From assembly GCA_944324085.1 (NCBI GenBank), contig CALUUX010000043.1, forward strand, positions 50,491 through 114,490: a stretch of 64,000 nucleotides of DNA. The letters are read 5' to 3'. The notes under the pieces were generated by a model. The model was not told where the DNA came from. It searched no databases and saw nothing but the letters and a program-made list of their open reading frames with translations. The position numbers were made by a program, and so were the translations under genes. The DNA is from an uncultured Mailhella sp. Its GTDB lineage: Bacteria; Desulfobacterota; Desulfovibrionia; Desulfovibrionales; Desulfovibrionaceae. Below are positions 33,786 to 43,091 of the stretch, one piece after another (within the stretch, counting starts at the first letter, position 1; each line of letters begins with the position of its first letter).

Positions 33786-34970
33786 CTACCCTCTGCCGGC
33801 GTTCTGCGTGTTTTTAATGCGGATTTCCCTGTCCACAAGCTGCGCGAGCATCAGAGATATCGCCGTCAGTCCCGCGCCGAAAAGAAACACGGACTGATAC
33901 CCCCAGCTCGTCCACATCCAGCCGCCGATGGCGGGAAGGGTCACGGCGGGAATATGGTTGATGGTCTGAGCGATGGCCATATTGGGCGCGGCGTCTTCCG
34001 GAAACGCGATTTTCTGAAAAAACGTGCGCACCGCGATGGAAAAGTTGAAGGTAAGGCTGTCGAACACATACAGCAGCACGATAAGCCATTCGCTCCTGGT
34101 AAGCGCGTATCCCGTAAAAATAAGGAAGGCCGCTATATATTCGATGGTCATGAGACGGCGTTCGCCCAATCTGTTGATGATCTTTCCGACCATGGGATTG
34201 AACAGCCAGTTCACCGTGTAGTTGAACATGAACATCAGGGACACGCTGCGCACCGAGAATCCGAACTGTTCCACCATGAGAAACACGGCAAACACCGAAA
34301 ACACGATACGCCGACCGCCCATGAGAAAATTAAGCACGTAAAACAGCCAGTAGCGTTTCTGGGGCAGCACTCTCTTGCGCTGCTCCGGAGCTTTGCTGCC
34401 GGTCAGGGGATGCACCAGGCCCAAAAAGCCGAGAATCAGCCCTATGGCTCCGGGCACGAAAAACAGCCAGACGAAACTCAGTTTTTCGGAAAAGAAAAAC
34501 ACGAACACCGAGATCATGAGACTGCCGCCCGCCACAAGGCCGCGCAGCCGGCCCATGACGATGGGCGTCTGCCTGAGGTCAAAATGCTGAATGGCCAAAG
34601 AATTGTTCATGGCTTCAAAATAATGATAGCCAAAGGACATGAGCATACTGGTGAATATGATGGGCACAAAGGAAGGAAAACATCCCGTCAGCATGGTGCC
34701 GAGGCCCGCGGCCATAACGGAAAGCGCGGCCAGTTTATGCTCCTTCATGAAAAAAAGGAAAAAAATGAGCGTCACGCCCAGAAGGCCGGGAATTTCGCGC
34801 AGGCCCTGCACAAGACCGCTCTGGGCGGCGTTGAGCCCGGCGGCGTTGACCACGAAGTTGTTGTAGAGCATGGTCCACCCCTGCATGGCCACGGTGGATC
34901 CGAAATTGAGCATGGCCATGAAAAGAAGAACATGCTTCTTGGACGCAGGAAGTCCCGTAAAAAGAGCCAT
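33786..34970 (-). CDS. MFS transporter
   Basis: 394 residues with about twelve membrane segments. Characteristic loops: MGRLRGLVAGGSLM between the halves' segments, GKIINRLGERRLMTIEY after segment 8, and a hydrophilic central loop (TGSKAPEQRKRVLPQK). AGGTGA precedes the ATG at 34970. Substrate unknown. Tight linkage to adenine deaminase (one-base gap) suggests purine or nucleoside uptake or export, but this is context only. Confidence 0.87.
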   Translation of the reverse strand: MALFTGLPASKKHVLLFMAMLNFGSTVAMQGWTMLYNNFVVNAAGLNAAQSGLVQGLREIPGLLGVTLIFFLFFMKEHKLAALSVMAAGLGTMLTGCFPSFVPIIFTSMLMSFGYHYFEAMNNSLAIQHFDLRQTPIVMGRLRGLVAGGSLMISVFVFFFSEKLSFVWLFFVPGAIGLILGFLGLVHPLTGSKAPEQRKRVLPQKRYWLFYVLNFLMGGRRIVFSVFAVFLMVEQFGFSVRSVSLMFMFNYTVNWLFNPMVGKIINRLGERRLMTIEYIAAFLIFTGYALTRSEWLIVLLYVFDSLTFNFSIAVRTFFQKIAFPEDAAPNMAIAQTINHIPAVTLPAIGGWMWTSWGYQSVFLFGAGLTAISLMLAQLVDREIRIKNTQNAGRG

Positions 34971-35228
34971 AACGTCACCTGAATATGAAAAGTAAAATTC
35001 AGGTGTATGCCTTATCGGCCGACGCGTCAAAGGGCCGCGTCACAAACGGCACGCTTTCCGTCCGCCGCGCCCTCAAAAAAAAGCGACGAAAATCCGCCCT
35101 CTCTTTGCGTCAAAAAAAGACAGGAGGAACGGCTTCCGTCGTTCCCCTGAGATTCTCGCTATCTTCAACGCTTCAGCGAGCGAAACGCCCGCGTTGCGAC
35201 GATCCCCGTTTAAAAAAGCGCGAACGCC

Positions 35229-36080
35229 TCAGCGGTCCGCATACTCCAGAAGCCCCTCCTCACGGACCAGTTTCCGCAAAAAAGCGTTATTGTGGCCGTG
35301 ACCGGAACAGGACACCGTGAACGCTCCCAGCATGGGACGCCCGAGCATGGCCATGTCCCCTATGAAATCCAGCATCTTGTGGCGCACGAACTCGTCCGGA
35401 AAACGAAGCCCTTCCTTGTTGATAACGCCCTCGTCCCCCACGACGACCACGTTATCCAGCGAGCCTCCGCGGGCAAGGCCGCGACTATGCAGGTATTCCA
35501 CTTCCTTCAGGAAACCGAAGGTGCGCGCGGGAGCCACTTCCTTTTCAAAGGTTTCGGGCGTGACGTTCAGAACAAAACGCTGTTCCCCGATGGCGGGGTG
35601 GGGAAAACGGATGGTGTAATCCACGAGAAAACCGTCAAACGGCCGCGCGACGATGGACTTTCCGTTCTTTTCCAGAGAACACTCGCGCACGACGCGCGCC
35701 ACGCGACGGGGCGCGTTCTGAGCGCGAAGTCCCGCGCCGAGCAGCGCGTCCACCACGATTTTCGCCGAACCGTCAAGAATGGGAGCCTCGCCCCCGAAGA
35801 CGTGCACTTCCACGTTGTCCACGCCCAAACCGTTCAGCGCGGCGAGCACATGTTCGATGGTGGAAACGCTGACCTTGCCGTCGCTGACGGTGGTGGCCAG
35901 CTCCGTGGTGCTCACGGCCTCCGGACGGAGAGAAAGCAGATGCACGCCGTCCTCGGAATGAATATGAAACACAATACCCGAATTTTCCGACGCCGGTCGG
36001 AACTCCACGCTGACTTCATGGCCGGAATGAAGAGAAATTCCCCGGCAGACAACAGATTCGCCAAGAGTGGTCTGGGGCAT
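35229..36080 (-). CDS. lpxC: UDP-3-O-acyl-N-acetylglucosamine deacetylase
   Basis: About 283 residues. LHSGHEVSVEFRPA, STIEHVLAALNGLGVDN (zinc His), LDGSAKIVVDAL, RTFGFLKEVEYL, GLRFPDEFVRHKMLDFIGD (zinc His and Asp) and SGHGHNNAFLRKL near the C-terminus. First committed step of lipid A synthesis. GGGAG precedes the ATG at 36080. It follows prmC on the same strand with a gap of about 65 bases. Confidence 0.97.
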   Translation of the reverse strand: MPQTTLGESVVCRGISLHSGHEVSVEFRPASENSGIVFHIHSEDGVHLLSLRPEAVSTTELATTVSDGKVSVSTIEHVLAALNGLGVDNVEVHVFGGEAPILDGSAKIVVDALLGAGLRAQNAPRRVARVVRECSLEKNGKSIVARPFDGFLVDYTIRFPHPAIGEQRFVLNVTPETFEKEVAPARTFGFLKEVEYLHSRGLARGGSLDNVVVVGDEGVINKEGLRFPDEFVRHKMLDFIGDMAMLGRPMLGAFTVSCSGHGHNNAFLRKLVREEGLLEYADR

Positions 36081-36145
36081 GGCAATCTCCCGAACGCCCC
36101 GACGGAACATTCCGCCGCGGCAACCCCGACGGTACGGCCGGGGGT

Positions 36146-37000
36146 TTACGCGCCGAAGCGTCTCACCGCGAAAAGGAATCTGTCCTTTCCGGCGAGGTCC
36201 CGCCCCGTGCGCATATCCATCCAGTACGCGTCCGAACACAACGCCCGGCACGCTTCGCCCTGAAGGTATCCGTGCTCCATGAGCAACAGGCCGCCTTCTT
36301 TCAGCAGGGCGCGGGCCGCCGCTTCCACCGCGCGGGGATGCTCCAGTCCTTCCGGACCCGGCACCAGCGCGGAGCGCGGCTCAAAATTCCTGACGCCGGG
36401 ATCAAGGCCGGCGTATTCTTCTTCACTGACATACGGAGGATTGCTCACCACAAGATCAAAGCCGCCGACGGGCAAAGGCAACGGCCGGGTGAAATCGGCG
36501 AGCAGAAAAGTCACGGCATCCGACGCGCCGTGCGTTTCCGCGTTGCGCCGCGCCACGACCAAGGCCTCTGGGGAAATATCCACGGCCACGCCCGTCCATG
36601 ACGGTCTTTCCGCCGCCAGCGTCACGGCGATGCAGCCGCTCCCGGTCCCAAGATCCAGGAAACGGACGCCGTCGCGATTCTGAAAAAACGACAACGCGGC
36701 ATCCACCAGATGTTCCGTTTCAGGACGGGGAATCAGCGTTGCGGCGTTCACCTGAAAATCGCGTCCGTAAAATTCCCGCCGGCCGAGTATGTAGGCCACG
36801 GGCTCCCCGGCGAGACGCCGCGTCAGCATGGCCTCCAGCGCGGTCTCCGCCTCCGGCGGAACCTCCTCTTCGGAATGGGCCACAAGCGCCACCTTGTCCA
36901 CGTAGAGCGCGTGGCAAAGCAAAAGCGCGGCCACCGCCGCCGGAGACTCGGTTCCGGCAAGACGAGCCGTGGCGCGTATTTTCCATTCACGTCTGGTCAT
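36146..37000 (-). CDS. prmC: peptide chain release factor N5-glutamine methyltransferase
   Basis: 284 residues. An N-terminal helical domain (YILGRREFYGRDFQV) is followed by a Rossmann methyltransferase: LIPRPETEHLVD, FLDLGTGSGCIAVTLA (SAM site) and the NPPY motif in LVVSNPPYVSEEEY that binds the Gln of release factors. It methylates the GGQ Gln of RF1/RF2. Same strand as lpxC downstream and rnhA upstream (132-base gap). Confidence 0.95.
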   Translation of the reverse strand: MTRREWKIRATARLAGTESPAAVAALLLCHALYVDKVALVAHSEEEVPPEAETALEAMLTRRLAGEPVAYILGRREFYGRDFQVNAATLIPRPETEHLVDAALSFFQNRDGVRFLDLGTGSGCIAVTLAAERPSWTGVAVDISPEALVVARRNAETHGASDAVTFLLADFTRPLPLPVGGFDLVVSNPPYVSEEEYAGLDPGVRNFEPRSALVPGPEGLEHPRAVEAAARALLKEGGLLLMEHGYLQGEACRALCSDAYWMDMRTGRDLAGKDRFLFAVRRFGA

Positions 37001-37132
37001 AATGCGGTCAAACTAACACAGGACGACGGACAGGACAAGAATCATCCGCAATCCCATCGTTTTCAGAAGCGGCGGCGTTCTCTCCGAACGTTCCTGACGC
37101 GCCCGGGATGAAAGACCCATCGGCCAAACGCC

Positions 37133-37609
37133 TCATTCGGAAAATCCGGGATCGTCGGGAAGCGATTTTTTGGACGCTTCTCCCCGGGCCAGCTCGTCGC
37201 AGCGTTCGTTCTCCGCATGGCCGGCATGCCCCTTGAGCCAGTGAAAACGCACTTCGTGGCGGGTCAGCAGCTCAGGCATGCGTCTCCACAGGTCCTGATT
37301 CTTCACAGGCTTTTTGGCCGAGGTCAGCCAGTTGTTGCGCAACCAGCCCGCAAGCCAGCGATCCTTGATCGCCTTGGCCACGTACTGGGAATCGGTATAG
37401 AGCTCCACGACGCAGGGCTCCTTCAACGCGCCCAGGGCCTCCAGCACGGCCAGTATTTCCATGCGATTGTTCGTGGTGCGCGCGAAACCGCCGCTCATCT
37501 CCCTGCGGGCTCGACCGTGCGGGCCTTCCCAGGCGAGAACGGCGGCCCATCCGCCCGGTCCGGGATTGCCGAGACAGGAGCCGTCGGTATGAATGGTCAC
37601 CGTCTTCAT
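37133..37609 (-). CDS. rnhA: ribonuclease HI
   Basis: 158 residues. [15 protein letters not shown] (first Asp), [13 protein letters not shown] (Glu), LYTDSQYV (Asp), [19 protein letters not shown] (His and final Asp). Complete DEDD active site of bacterial RNase HI. It begins three bases after the end of the sulfatase gene, so it is probably read from the same transcript. Confidence 0.97.
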   Translation of the reverse strand: MKTVTIHTDGSCLGNPGPGGWAAVLAWEGPHGRARREMSGGFARTTNNRMEILAVLEALGALKEPCVVELYTDSQYVAKAIKDRWLAGWLRNNWLTSAKKPVKNQDLWRRMPELLTRHEVRFHWLKGHAGHAENERCDELARGEASKKSLPDDPGFSE

Positions 37610-37612
37610 GGC

Positions 37613-39718
37613 CTACTTGCCCGTCCCGTTCTTCGCCGCGAGCCTGGCGGCCTGAATGCGATCCTTGCCGTTGTTGTGCAGCAGATACTGCGACGTGTAG
37701 TAGAAATCCATGAGCTTCTGCCGCATGGCCGCCGCCCGCTCCGGCTGTTCGGCCCTCAGATCGCGGGCGTTGTTGTCGGGCGTGGTTTCATCCAGACGGT
37801 ACAGGGCTTCGCCCTTGGGACGTATGGCGTACACATACCCGTCTTCCAGAAGATACCGGGTGCTGTCGTTGTCGCTGATGAAGGCCGCGGCGTCGGCGTC
37901 GTTGGCGGGATCGAGAAGATCGCGCCCCAAGGTGTTGGTGAAGTAATCCAGACCGGCCAGCGACGCCATGGTGGGCAGCACGTCCGGCTGAATGTGCGGC
38001 GCGGGATTGACGCCGGGCGCGACCTGACCGCCGGGCGCGTAGATGAGCAGCGGCACATGCCACGCCTGAAGATTGCAGGCCCGAACGGCCGGGGTGATGT
38101 TGTCGGAATTATGATTCAGACCGTGATCGCCGAAAATGACGAACACCGTGTCGTTGAACCACGGCTGTCGGGAAGCCTTGTCGAAAAAGCGTCGCAGCGC
38201 ATGATCGGAAAGGTGCAGGGAACGATATTCCTCCGCGCTTTCGTACCCGTACCAGGCGAGAGCCGCGGCGGAGGGATCGGGCGGAGACACATAGCCTTCG
38301 TTGTCGTCCGGAATGGTGTACGGACGATGGAACGACGCGGACTGTATCACGGAAATGAACGGCGCGGGCCCGTCGGTGAGCACGTCCACGGCCTCACGGA
38401 ACAACGCGATGTCGGACACGCCCCACACGTCGGTATTGGGAGCCTTCCAGGCCGACTCTTCCAGAAGGTTCAAGTCCTCCACATTGTGCTGAAGCATGCC
38501 GCGGATATTGGCCCAGTTGGCGTTGCCGCCAATCATGTAATACTTCTCGTAGCCCTTGAACTCATTGAGCACGGAAGACTGGTCCACCAGCTTGGGGTTG
38601 CGCGACGTGGTTCCTCCGGAGTGATTCACGTCCGGCACGCCGCTGATGGTCGTGAACACGGCGCGGGCCGTGGTGCGCGTGGGCGCGTAGAAATTGGGAT
38701 AGTACAGGGATTTGGGCGCGAGTTCCCGAAGAAACGGCGTGGGATCTATGTCCTTGCCCAGGGAAGCGGGCATGGACGGCGCGAGAGAGGTGCGCTCCCA
38801 GCAGAGCGATTCCATAATAATGACGACGATGTTGGGACGTTTCGCCATGTCCTTGCCCGGAACGTGACGCACATACGTGAGCGGAGGCTGACCTTCGGGC
38901 ACGCGCAGGTAGGCGGCCATGCGGGGCCACGCCTCGCGGGTGGCTTCCACGTTGGGAGGAATAGCCTTGCCGTAGTTACGGGTATCGTACAGGTTCTGGA
39001 TGGGATTCACGGCCAGAATGGCGATATTCTTGTCGGAACTGAAGTAGGCGTTGCTCCAGCGCAGCGGAAAGAAGTTGGAACTTATCTGCCCGTACCCCAC
39101 AACAAAAAGCATGATCAATGACGACGCCGTGATGAGCGCGCGCCACTTGCGGCTGCAGCCTTCGCCGCCCGTCTTCGGACGCACGGGAAACGCCGCGTGC
39201 GAGCGCAGAAAGCGGGAAAACAGCCATACGTACAAGGCCACCGCCGCGGCGAACGCCATCACGATGATCACCACCGGATAGCTCTGCCACACCATGCGCA
39301 CGGACTCGGAGGGGTCTTCGAGAAAGACCGCGGCTCCCATGTCGATGTGCTGATGCAGATAGAAGAAGAACCCGAAATCGAACACGTACACCAGCATGGC
39401 CCCGGCGGCCATCAGACCGGTGATCAGGCAGAGAATCCGCCGGGCCGCGGAAGCTCCTTCGCGCGAGACGGCGCGTTCAAGACGCGGCCAGAGCAGAAAG
39501 AAGGCCAGCGGCAGCGTCATGAACACCGCCATGCGGGCGTCGAACTTCAATCCGATATAAAGGGCTTCGGGAATATGTCCCCGCTCGGTGATGTCGGGCA
39601 GAAGAAAATAGAAAAGAACCAGCCTGGCGGCGAAGAACAACGCCGTGTTGGCCAGAAGAAACAGTCCTATGTCCACAAGCGGCTGAAAAGCCGAAAACGA
39701 AGAACGGCGAGAGCTCAT
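37613..39718 (-). CDS. LTA synthase-type sulfatase (phosphoglycerol transferase-like)
   Basis: 701 residues. Five membrane segments in the first 230 residues, then a periplasmic sulfatase-fold domain: PNIVVIIMESLCWE, NFYAPTRTTARAVFTTISG (nucleophile Thr region), VWGVSDIALFREAVDVL, FISVIQSASFHRPY and FVIFGDHGLNHN (metal Asp and His). The layout fits LtaS/MdoB-like enzymes that move phosphoglycerol or phosphoethanolamine onto glycans. In a Gram-negative it probably decorates periplasmic glucans or outer-membrane sugars; the exact substrate is unknown. rnhA follows three bases later. Confidence 0.9.
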   Translation of the reverse strand: MSSRRSSFSAFQPLVDIGLFLLANTALFFAARLVLFYFLLPDITERGHIPEALYIGLKFDARMAVFMTLPLAFFLLWPRLERAVSREGASAARRILCLITGLMAAGAMLVYVFDFGFFFYLHQHIDMGAAVFLEDPSESVRMVWQSYPVVIIVMAFAAAVALYVWLFSRFLRSHAAFPVRPKTGGEGCSRKWRALITASSLIMLFVVGYGQISSNFFPLRWSNAYFSSDKNIAILAVNPIQNLYDTRNYGKAIPPNVEATREAWPRMAAYLRVPEGQPPLTYVRHVPGKDMAKRPNIVVIIMESLCWERTSLAPSMPASLGKDIDPTPFLRELAPKSLYYPNFYAPTRTTARAVFTTISGVPDVNHSGGTTSRNPKLVDQSSVLNEFKGYEKYYMIGGNANWANIRGMLQHNVEDLNLLEESAWKAPNTDVWGVSDIALFREAVDVLTDGPAPFISVIQSASFHRPYTIPDDNEGYVSPPDPSAAALAWYGYESAEEYRSLHLSDHALRRFFDKASRQPWFNDTVFVIFGDHGLNHNSDNITPAVRACNLQAWHVPLLIYAPGGQVAPGVNPAPHIQPDVLPTMASLAGLDYFTNTLGRDLLDPANDADAAAFISDNDSTRYLLEDGYVYAIRPKGEALYRLDETTPDNNARDLRAEQPERAAAMRQKLMDFYYTSQYLLHNNGKDRIQAARLAAKNGTGK

Positions 39719-39770
39719 AGTTGCTCCTTGGGCGGAAGAGCCGCCAAGAGGGGCGTCTCCCGCAAAGAGG

Positions 39771-39977
39771 CTACACGCGGTCGGCGTACAGCCGTTCGAG
39801 AAATTCTTCCATCGCCTCGTCCATCTGACTGACGAACTGCGTCAGCTTGAAGGTGCGGCGGCAGGACGAGCACTGCATGTACGCTTCATGACAGGTGCGG
39901 CGAATGTCCAGCGGCGCGCCGCATTCCGGGCACTTGAGCGTGGTTCTTGCCTCGCGGGGCGCAAAATAGAAGGCCAT
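39771..39977 (-). CDS. dual-CXXC small zinc-ribbon protein
   Basis: 68 residues: LKCPECGAPLDIRRTCHEAYMQCSSCRRTFKL followed by a short acidic helix (QMDEAMEEFLERLY). Two CXXC pairs form a zinc-ribbon-like fold. The pattern matches the family annotated as dual CXXC motif small (seleno)protein in Desulfovibrio-type bacteria; here both pairs are Cys, with no in-frame TGA. GGAG precedes the ATG. It lies downstream of recR on the same strand. Function unknown. Confidence 0.78.
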   Translation of the reverse strand: MAFYFAPREARTTLKCPECGAPLDIRRTCHEAYMQCSSCRRTFKLTQFVSQMDEAMEEFLERLYADRV

Positions 39978-40056
39978 GACGACTCCATGGTTTTTCGTGA
40001 CGGAAAGCCGGGAATCCGCCCGGCGAACGGCGCGGACGCGCAACGACGCGCCCGTA

Positions 40057-40668
40057 CTACAGGGCCTGACGATAACGCAGCGACTGGCGCAACGTTTCCC
40101 TGTCCATGTATTTGACTTCGGCTCCCAGAGGAATGCCCTGCGCGAGCCGCGTGACGCGCACATCGGGGAAACGCGCGCTCACATGATCCTTGACGAAGGT
40201 GGCCGTGGCCTCGGCCTCGGCCGTGGCGCCAAGGGCAAGAATCAACTCCTTTACCCTGCCCTCGGCCAAGCGGGAGGTCAAACGGTCCATTTCCAGCGTT
40301 TCCGCCGGGCTGTGATCCAGAGGAGCCAGAAGACCGCCCAGGATCATGTAACGCCCCTTGTAGAAATTGCCCTCCTCCATGGTGAGCATGCTGTCCCACT
40401 CGGCCACAAGGCAGAGCTGGGTATCGTCTCGTTCGGGATCGGCGCAGATGGGGCAGGGATCGGAATCCGACAGGCCGCCGCAGCGGCTGCACAAATGAAG
40501 CGTGTCGCGCAGCTCGTACACGCCCTTGCCCAGCCGACGGACCTCGGCTTCGGGCCACTTGAGCAGGGTCATGGCGGCGCGCATGGCGGATTTGGGCCCG
40601 AGTCCGGGCAAACGGGCGAGCTGGTCCACGAGATTTTTCAACGGTTCAGGAATACGCTGCAACGTCAT
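40057..40668 (-). CDS. recR: recombination protein RecR
   Basis: 203 residues. Helix-hairpin-helix RLPGLGPKSAMRAAM, zinc motif CSRCGGLSDSDPCPIC, and TOPRIM domain LCLVAEWDSMLTME, YMILGGLLAPLD, LILALGATAEAEATATFV. With RecF and RecO it loads RecA at gaps. dnaX, its usual neighbour, is not in the window. Confidence 0.96.
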   Translation of the reverse strand: MTLQRIPEPLKNLVDQLARLPGLGPKSAMRAAMTLLKWPEAEVRRLGKGVYELRDTLHLCSRCGGLSDSDPCPICADPERDDTQLCLVAEWDSMLTMEEGNFYKGRYMILGGLLAPLDHSPAETLEMDRLTSRLAEGRVKELILALGATAEAEATATFVKDHVSARFPDVRVTRLAQGIPLGAEVKYMDRETLRQSLRYRQAL

Positions 40669-40685
40669 CGTCCTTCGTTTCTTTC

Positions 40686-40725
40686 AAAAAAAACAGCCTC
40701 TCTCCCGAAACGAAACGCCGGGAGA
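40686..40725 (-). terminator. probable terminator of lepB
   Basis: Minus-strand stem TCTCCCG / CGGGAGA with an 11-base loop, a seven-base gap and then eight T. It lies between lepB and recR. Confidence 0.55.
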
Positions 40726-40757
40726 AAGCGTCCGTCCCTCGACGGAAAAGACAAACG

Positions 40758-41339
40758 CTATTCGACGAGATGACCGAGACGCCCTAAACGAGGCGTATGG
40801 GTGTCGCTGTCCCAGGACCAGTAGATGCGCCACGCCTTGCCGTGAATATAGGACCGCGGCACGCAGCCCCAGGCGCGGGAATCCTCGGAATTGTCGCGGT
40901 TGTCGCCCATGACGAAATACGAATCTTCGGGCACGGTCACGGGGCCGATGTTGTCCAGCCGGCCGATCACGTTGGGATAAAGCTGCTGAATGTAGTCTTC
41001 CTTCACGGGCTGACCGTTGCGGTAGAACTGCTTGTCGCGCATTTCAATGACGTCGCCGGGAAGCCCCACCACGCGCTTGATGTAGTCGGTGCCGGGATCG
41101 CGGGGATACTTGAACACGATGATGTCGCCGATCTGAGGATCGGCTCCCCGGAAGAGATACCTGTCGGTGAAGGGTATCTTCACGCCGTACACGAACTTGT
41201 TGACCAGCACGTAATCGCCTATCTGCACGGTCTGAAGCATGGAACCTGACGGTATGGTGTACGCCTGAAGGAAAAAGGTTCTGATGACGAGAGCCAGCAC
41301 CACTGCCGTCAGCAACGCTTCGCAGTACTCGCGAAACAT
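40758..41339 (-). CDS. lepB: signal peptidase I
   Basis: About 193 residues. One N-terminal membrane segment (ALLTAVVLALVIRTFFL), the Ser nucleophile in IPSGSMLQTVQIGDYVLVNK, the Lys base in DYIKRVVGLPGD, and the box E motif YFVMGDNRDNSEDSRAWG. Cleaves Sec and Tat signals, of which this window has many. I chose the ATG at 41339 because AAGGA precedes it; the in-frame ATG at 41372 has none. Confidence 0.96.
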   Translation of the reverse strand: MFREYCEALLTAVVLALVIRTFFLQAYTIPSGSMLQTVQIGDYVLVNKFVYGVKIPFTDRYLFRGADPQIGDIIVFKYPRDPGTDYIKRVVGLPGDVIEMRDKQFYRNGQPVKEDYIQQLYPNVIGRLDNIGPVTVPEDSYFVMGDNRDNSEDSRAWGCVPRSYIHGKAWRIYWSWDSDTHTPRLGRLGHLVE

Positions 41340-41578
41340 GGACGTTCCTTTCTTTCTGGAGTGTTCGGACATGATTTAATGCCAGGGCGCAAAGCCGGGT
41401 TGAAGTGACTTGGAAGGTCTGGAACGTGCGGAGATTAGCACGGCGGGAACGCTCGCGCAAGGCGACATTTTTCCCTGTTTTTTTCACGGCTTCCCGCCGA
41501 CGCTTCCCTTACGCCGCTTGCGCCCGTCCGGCAAGTGTGGCAGATTGAAGGGTATTCCAAAGGAACGGAGAATTTTCC

Positions 41579-42787
41579 ATGATCCAGATACCTCAGGGCT
41601 TCCGTCTCGCGGCGGCCAACGCCGATTTCCGGGGCAAGCGGCTCGACCGCAACGATCTTTCCCTCGCCTTCAGCGACGTTCCCGCCACCGCCGCCGGCGT
41701 GTTCACCACCAATCTTTTCCGGGCCGCTCCCGTGCTCGTCTCGGAAGAACATATCAAAGATTCCGAAGGCAGAGGCGTGCGGGGCGTGCTGTTCAACTCC
41801 GGTCAGGCCAACGCCTGCACCGGCGAAGAAGGCCGGGAAAACTGCCTCCGCTCCCTGGCCATGGTGAGCGAAGCCCTGCGCGCCGCGGGAGAAAAAGTCT
41901 CCCCCAGCGATCTGCTTCCCGCCTCCACGGGCGTCATCGGCGCGCAGATGCCCATGGACAAATGGGCCGCCGCCGCGCCCGCTCTCGCGGCCTCCCTGGG
42001 CTCCGTGGATATCGAAGGCCTGGCGCGCGCCATGATGACCACGGACGCGTTTCCCAAAATGTCGGGACGCGAACTGTCCCTGGCCGGCGGCGTCGTCCGT
42101 CTGGCGGGCGTGGCCAAGGGCGCGGGCATGATCTGCCCCAACATGGCCACCATGCTTTCGCTCGTCATGTGCGACGCGTCCGTCGATCCCGCCGCGTGGC
42201 GCGCCATGTTCCGTCGCGCGGCCGACGCCACCTTTAACCGCGTGAGCGTCGACGGCGACACCTCCACCAACGACTCGCTCTACGGCCTCGCCAACGGCGC
42301 GTCCGGCGTCGTCGTCGCGCAGGACGAACTGCCCCTGCTGGAAGCGGCTCTCGTGGAAGTGCTGAGCGAACTCGCCTACATGCTGGTCAAGGACGGCGAA
42401 GGCGCGACCAAGGTCATGCATATCCACGTCATCGGGGCCGCCAGCGACGCGGACGCCGAAAAGGTAACCCGCACGGTGGGTCATTCCCAGCTCGTGAAAA
42501 CCGCCATGTTCGGCCGCGATCCCAACTGGGGACGCATCGTGGCCGCGGCCGGACGCGCCGGCGTGAACTTCGATCCCATGGCCCTGCGCGTGACCTTGTG
42601 CGGCGTGGAGCTGTTCCGCAACGGTCGTCCCACCGATCTGGATTTCGACGCCCTGCTCAAGGAGCCGCTCAAAAACGTCGATCTGCCGCTGGACATCGAG
42701 CTCGGAACCGGCCCCGGCGAAGCCCGTCTGCTCGCCTCCGATCTTTCCCACGGCTACGTTTCCCTCAATTCCGACTACCGTTCCTGA
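41579..42787 (+). CDS. argJ: bifunctional glutamate N-acetyltransferase / ornithine acetyltransferase
   Basis: 402 residues. The self-cleavage site KGAGMICPNMATML (Thr nucleophile) is near residue 195, preceded by SGRELSLAGGVVRLAGVA and followed by DGDTSTNDSLYGLANG and FGRDPNWGRIVAAAGRA. The precursor splits into alpha and beta chains. First or fifth step of arginine synthesis. GGAACGGAG lies ahead of the ATG. First gene of a plus-strand series of five. Confidence 0.96.
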   Translation: MIQIPQGFRLAAANADFRGKRLDRNDLSLAFSDVPATAAGVFTTNLFRAAPVLVSEEHIKDSEGRGVRGVLFNSGQANACTGEEGRENCLRSLAMVSEALRAAGEKVSPSDLLPASTGVIGAQMPMDKWAAAAPALAASLGSVDIEGLARAMMTTDAFPKMSGRELSLAGGVVRLAGVAKGAGMICPNMATMLSLVMCDASVDPAAWRAMFRRAADATFNRVSVDGDTSTNDSLYGLANGASGVVVAQDELPLLEAALVEVLSELAYMLVKDGEGATKVMHIHVIGAASDADAEKVTRTVGHSQLVKTAMFGRDPNWGRIVAAAGRAGVNFDPMALRVTLCGVELFRNGRPTDLDFDALLKEPLKNVDLPLDIELGTGPGEARLLASDLSHGYVSLNSDYRS

Positions 42788-42800
42788 AAAGGCGCCCGGC

Positions 42801-43091
42801 ATGGTCATCGGCGTTCTCACCGTGGAATACGCCCTGCACGGCAACGACTCCCTCAAGGGAAAGCGACGCGTGGCGAACAGCCTGAAACAAAAGGTGCGCA
42901 ACACCTTCAACGTCGCCATCGCCGAAGCCGGAACCGAAGAATCGCTGGTCCGACTCCGGCTTCAGGTCGTGTCGGTCAGCAACAGCGAACGACACATGCA
43001 ATCGCGCATGGACAAGTGTCTGCTCATGATGGAAGCCGTGTGCGAAGAAGAAATGGTCTACAGCGATCTTGAGTTTTTCTATGACGATTGA
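42801..43091 (+). CDS. DUF503 protein (YlxP-like)
   Basis: 96 residues: VIGVLTVEYALHGNDSLKGKRRVANSLKQKVRNTFNV and RLRLQVVSVSNSERHMQSRMDKC, the full DUF503 pattern. In many genomes ylxP stands between infB and rbfA/nrnA and is linked to ribosome maturation. Here infB and rbfA are absent, but the nrnA-like gene follows and overlaps by 11 bases. Confidence 0.92.
   Translation: MVIGVLTVEYALHGNDSLKGKRRVANSLKQKVRNTFNVAIAEAGTEESLVRLRLQVVSVSNSERHMQSRMDKCLLMMEAVCEEEMVYSDLEFFYDD

Noticed and set aside
39771..39977. Selenoprotein version of the dual-CXXC protein
   Set aside because: Both CXXC pairs are encoded by Cys codons and there is no in-frame TGA before the stop.
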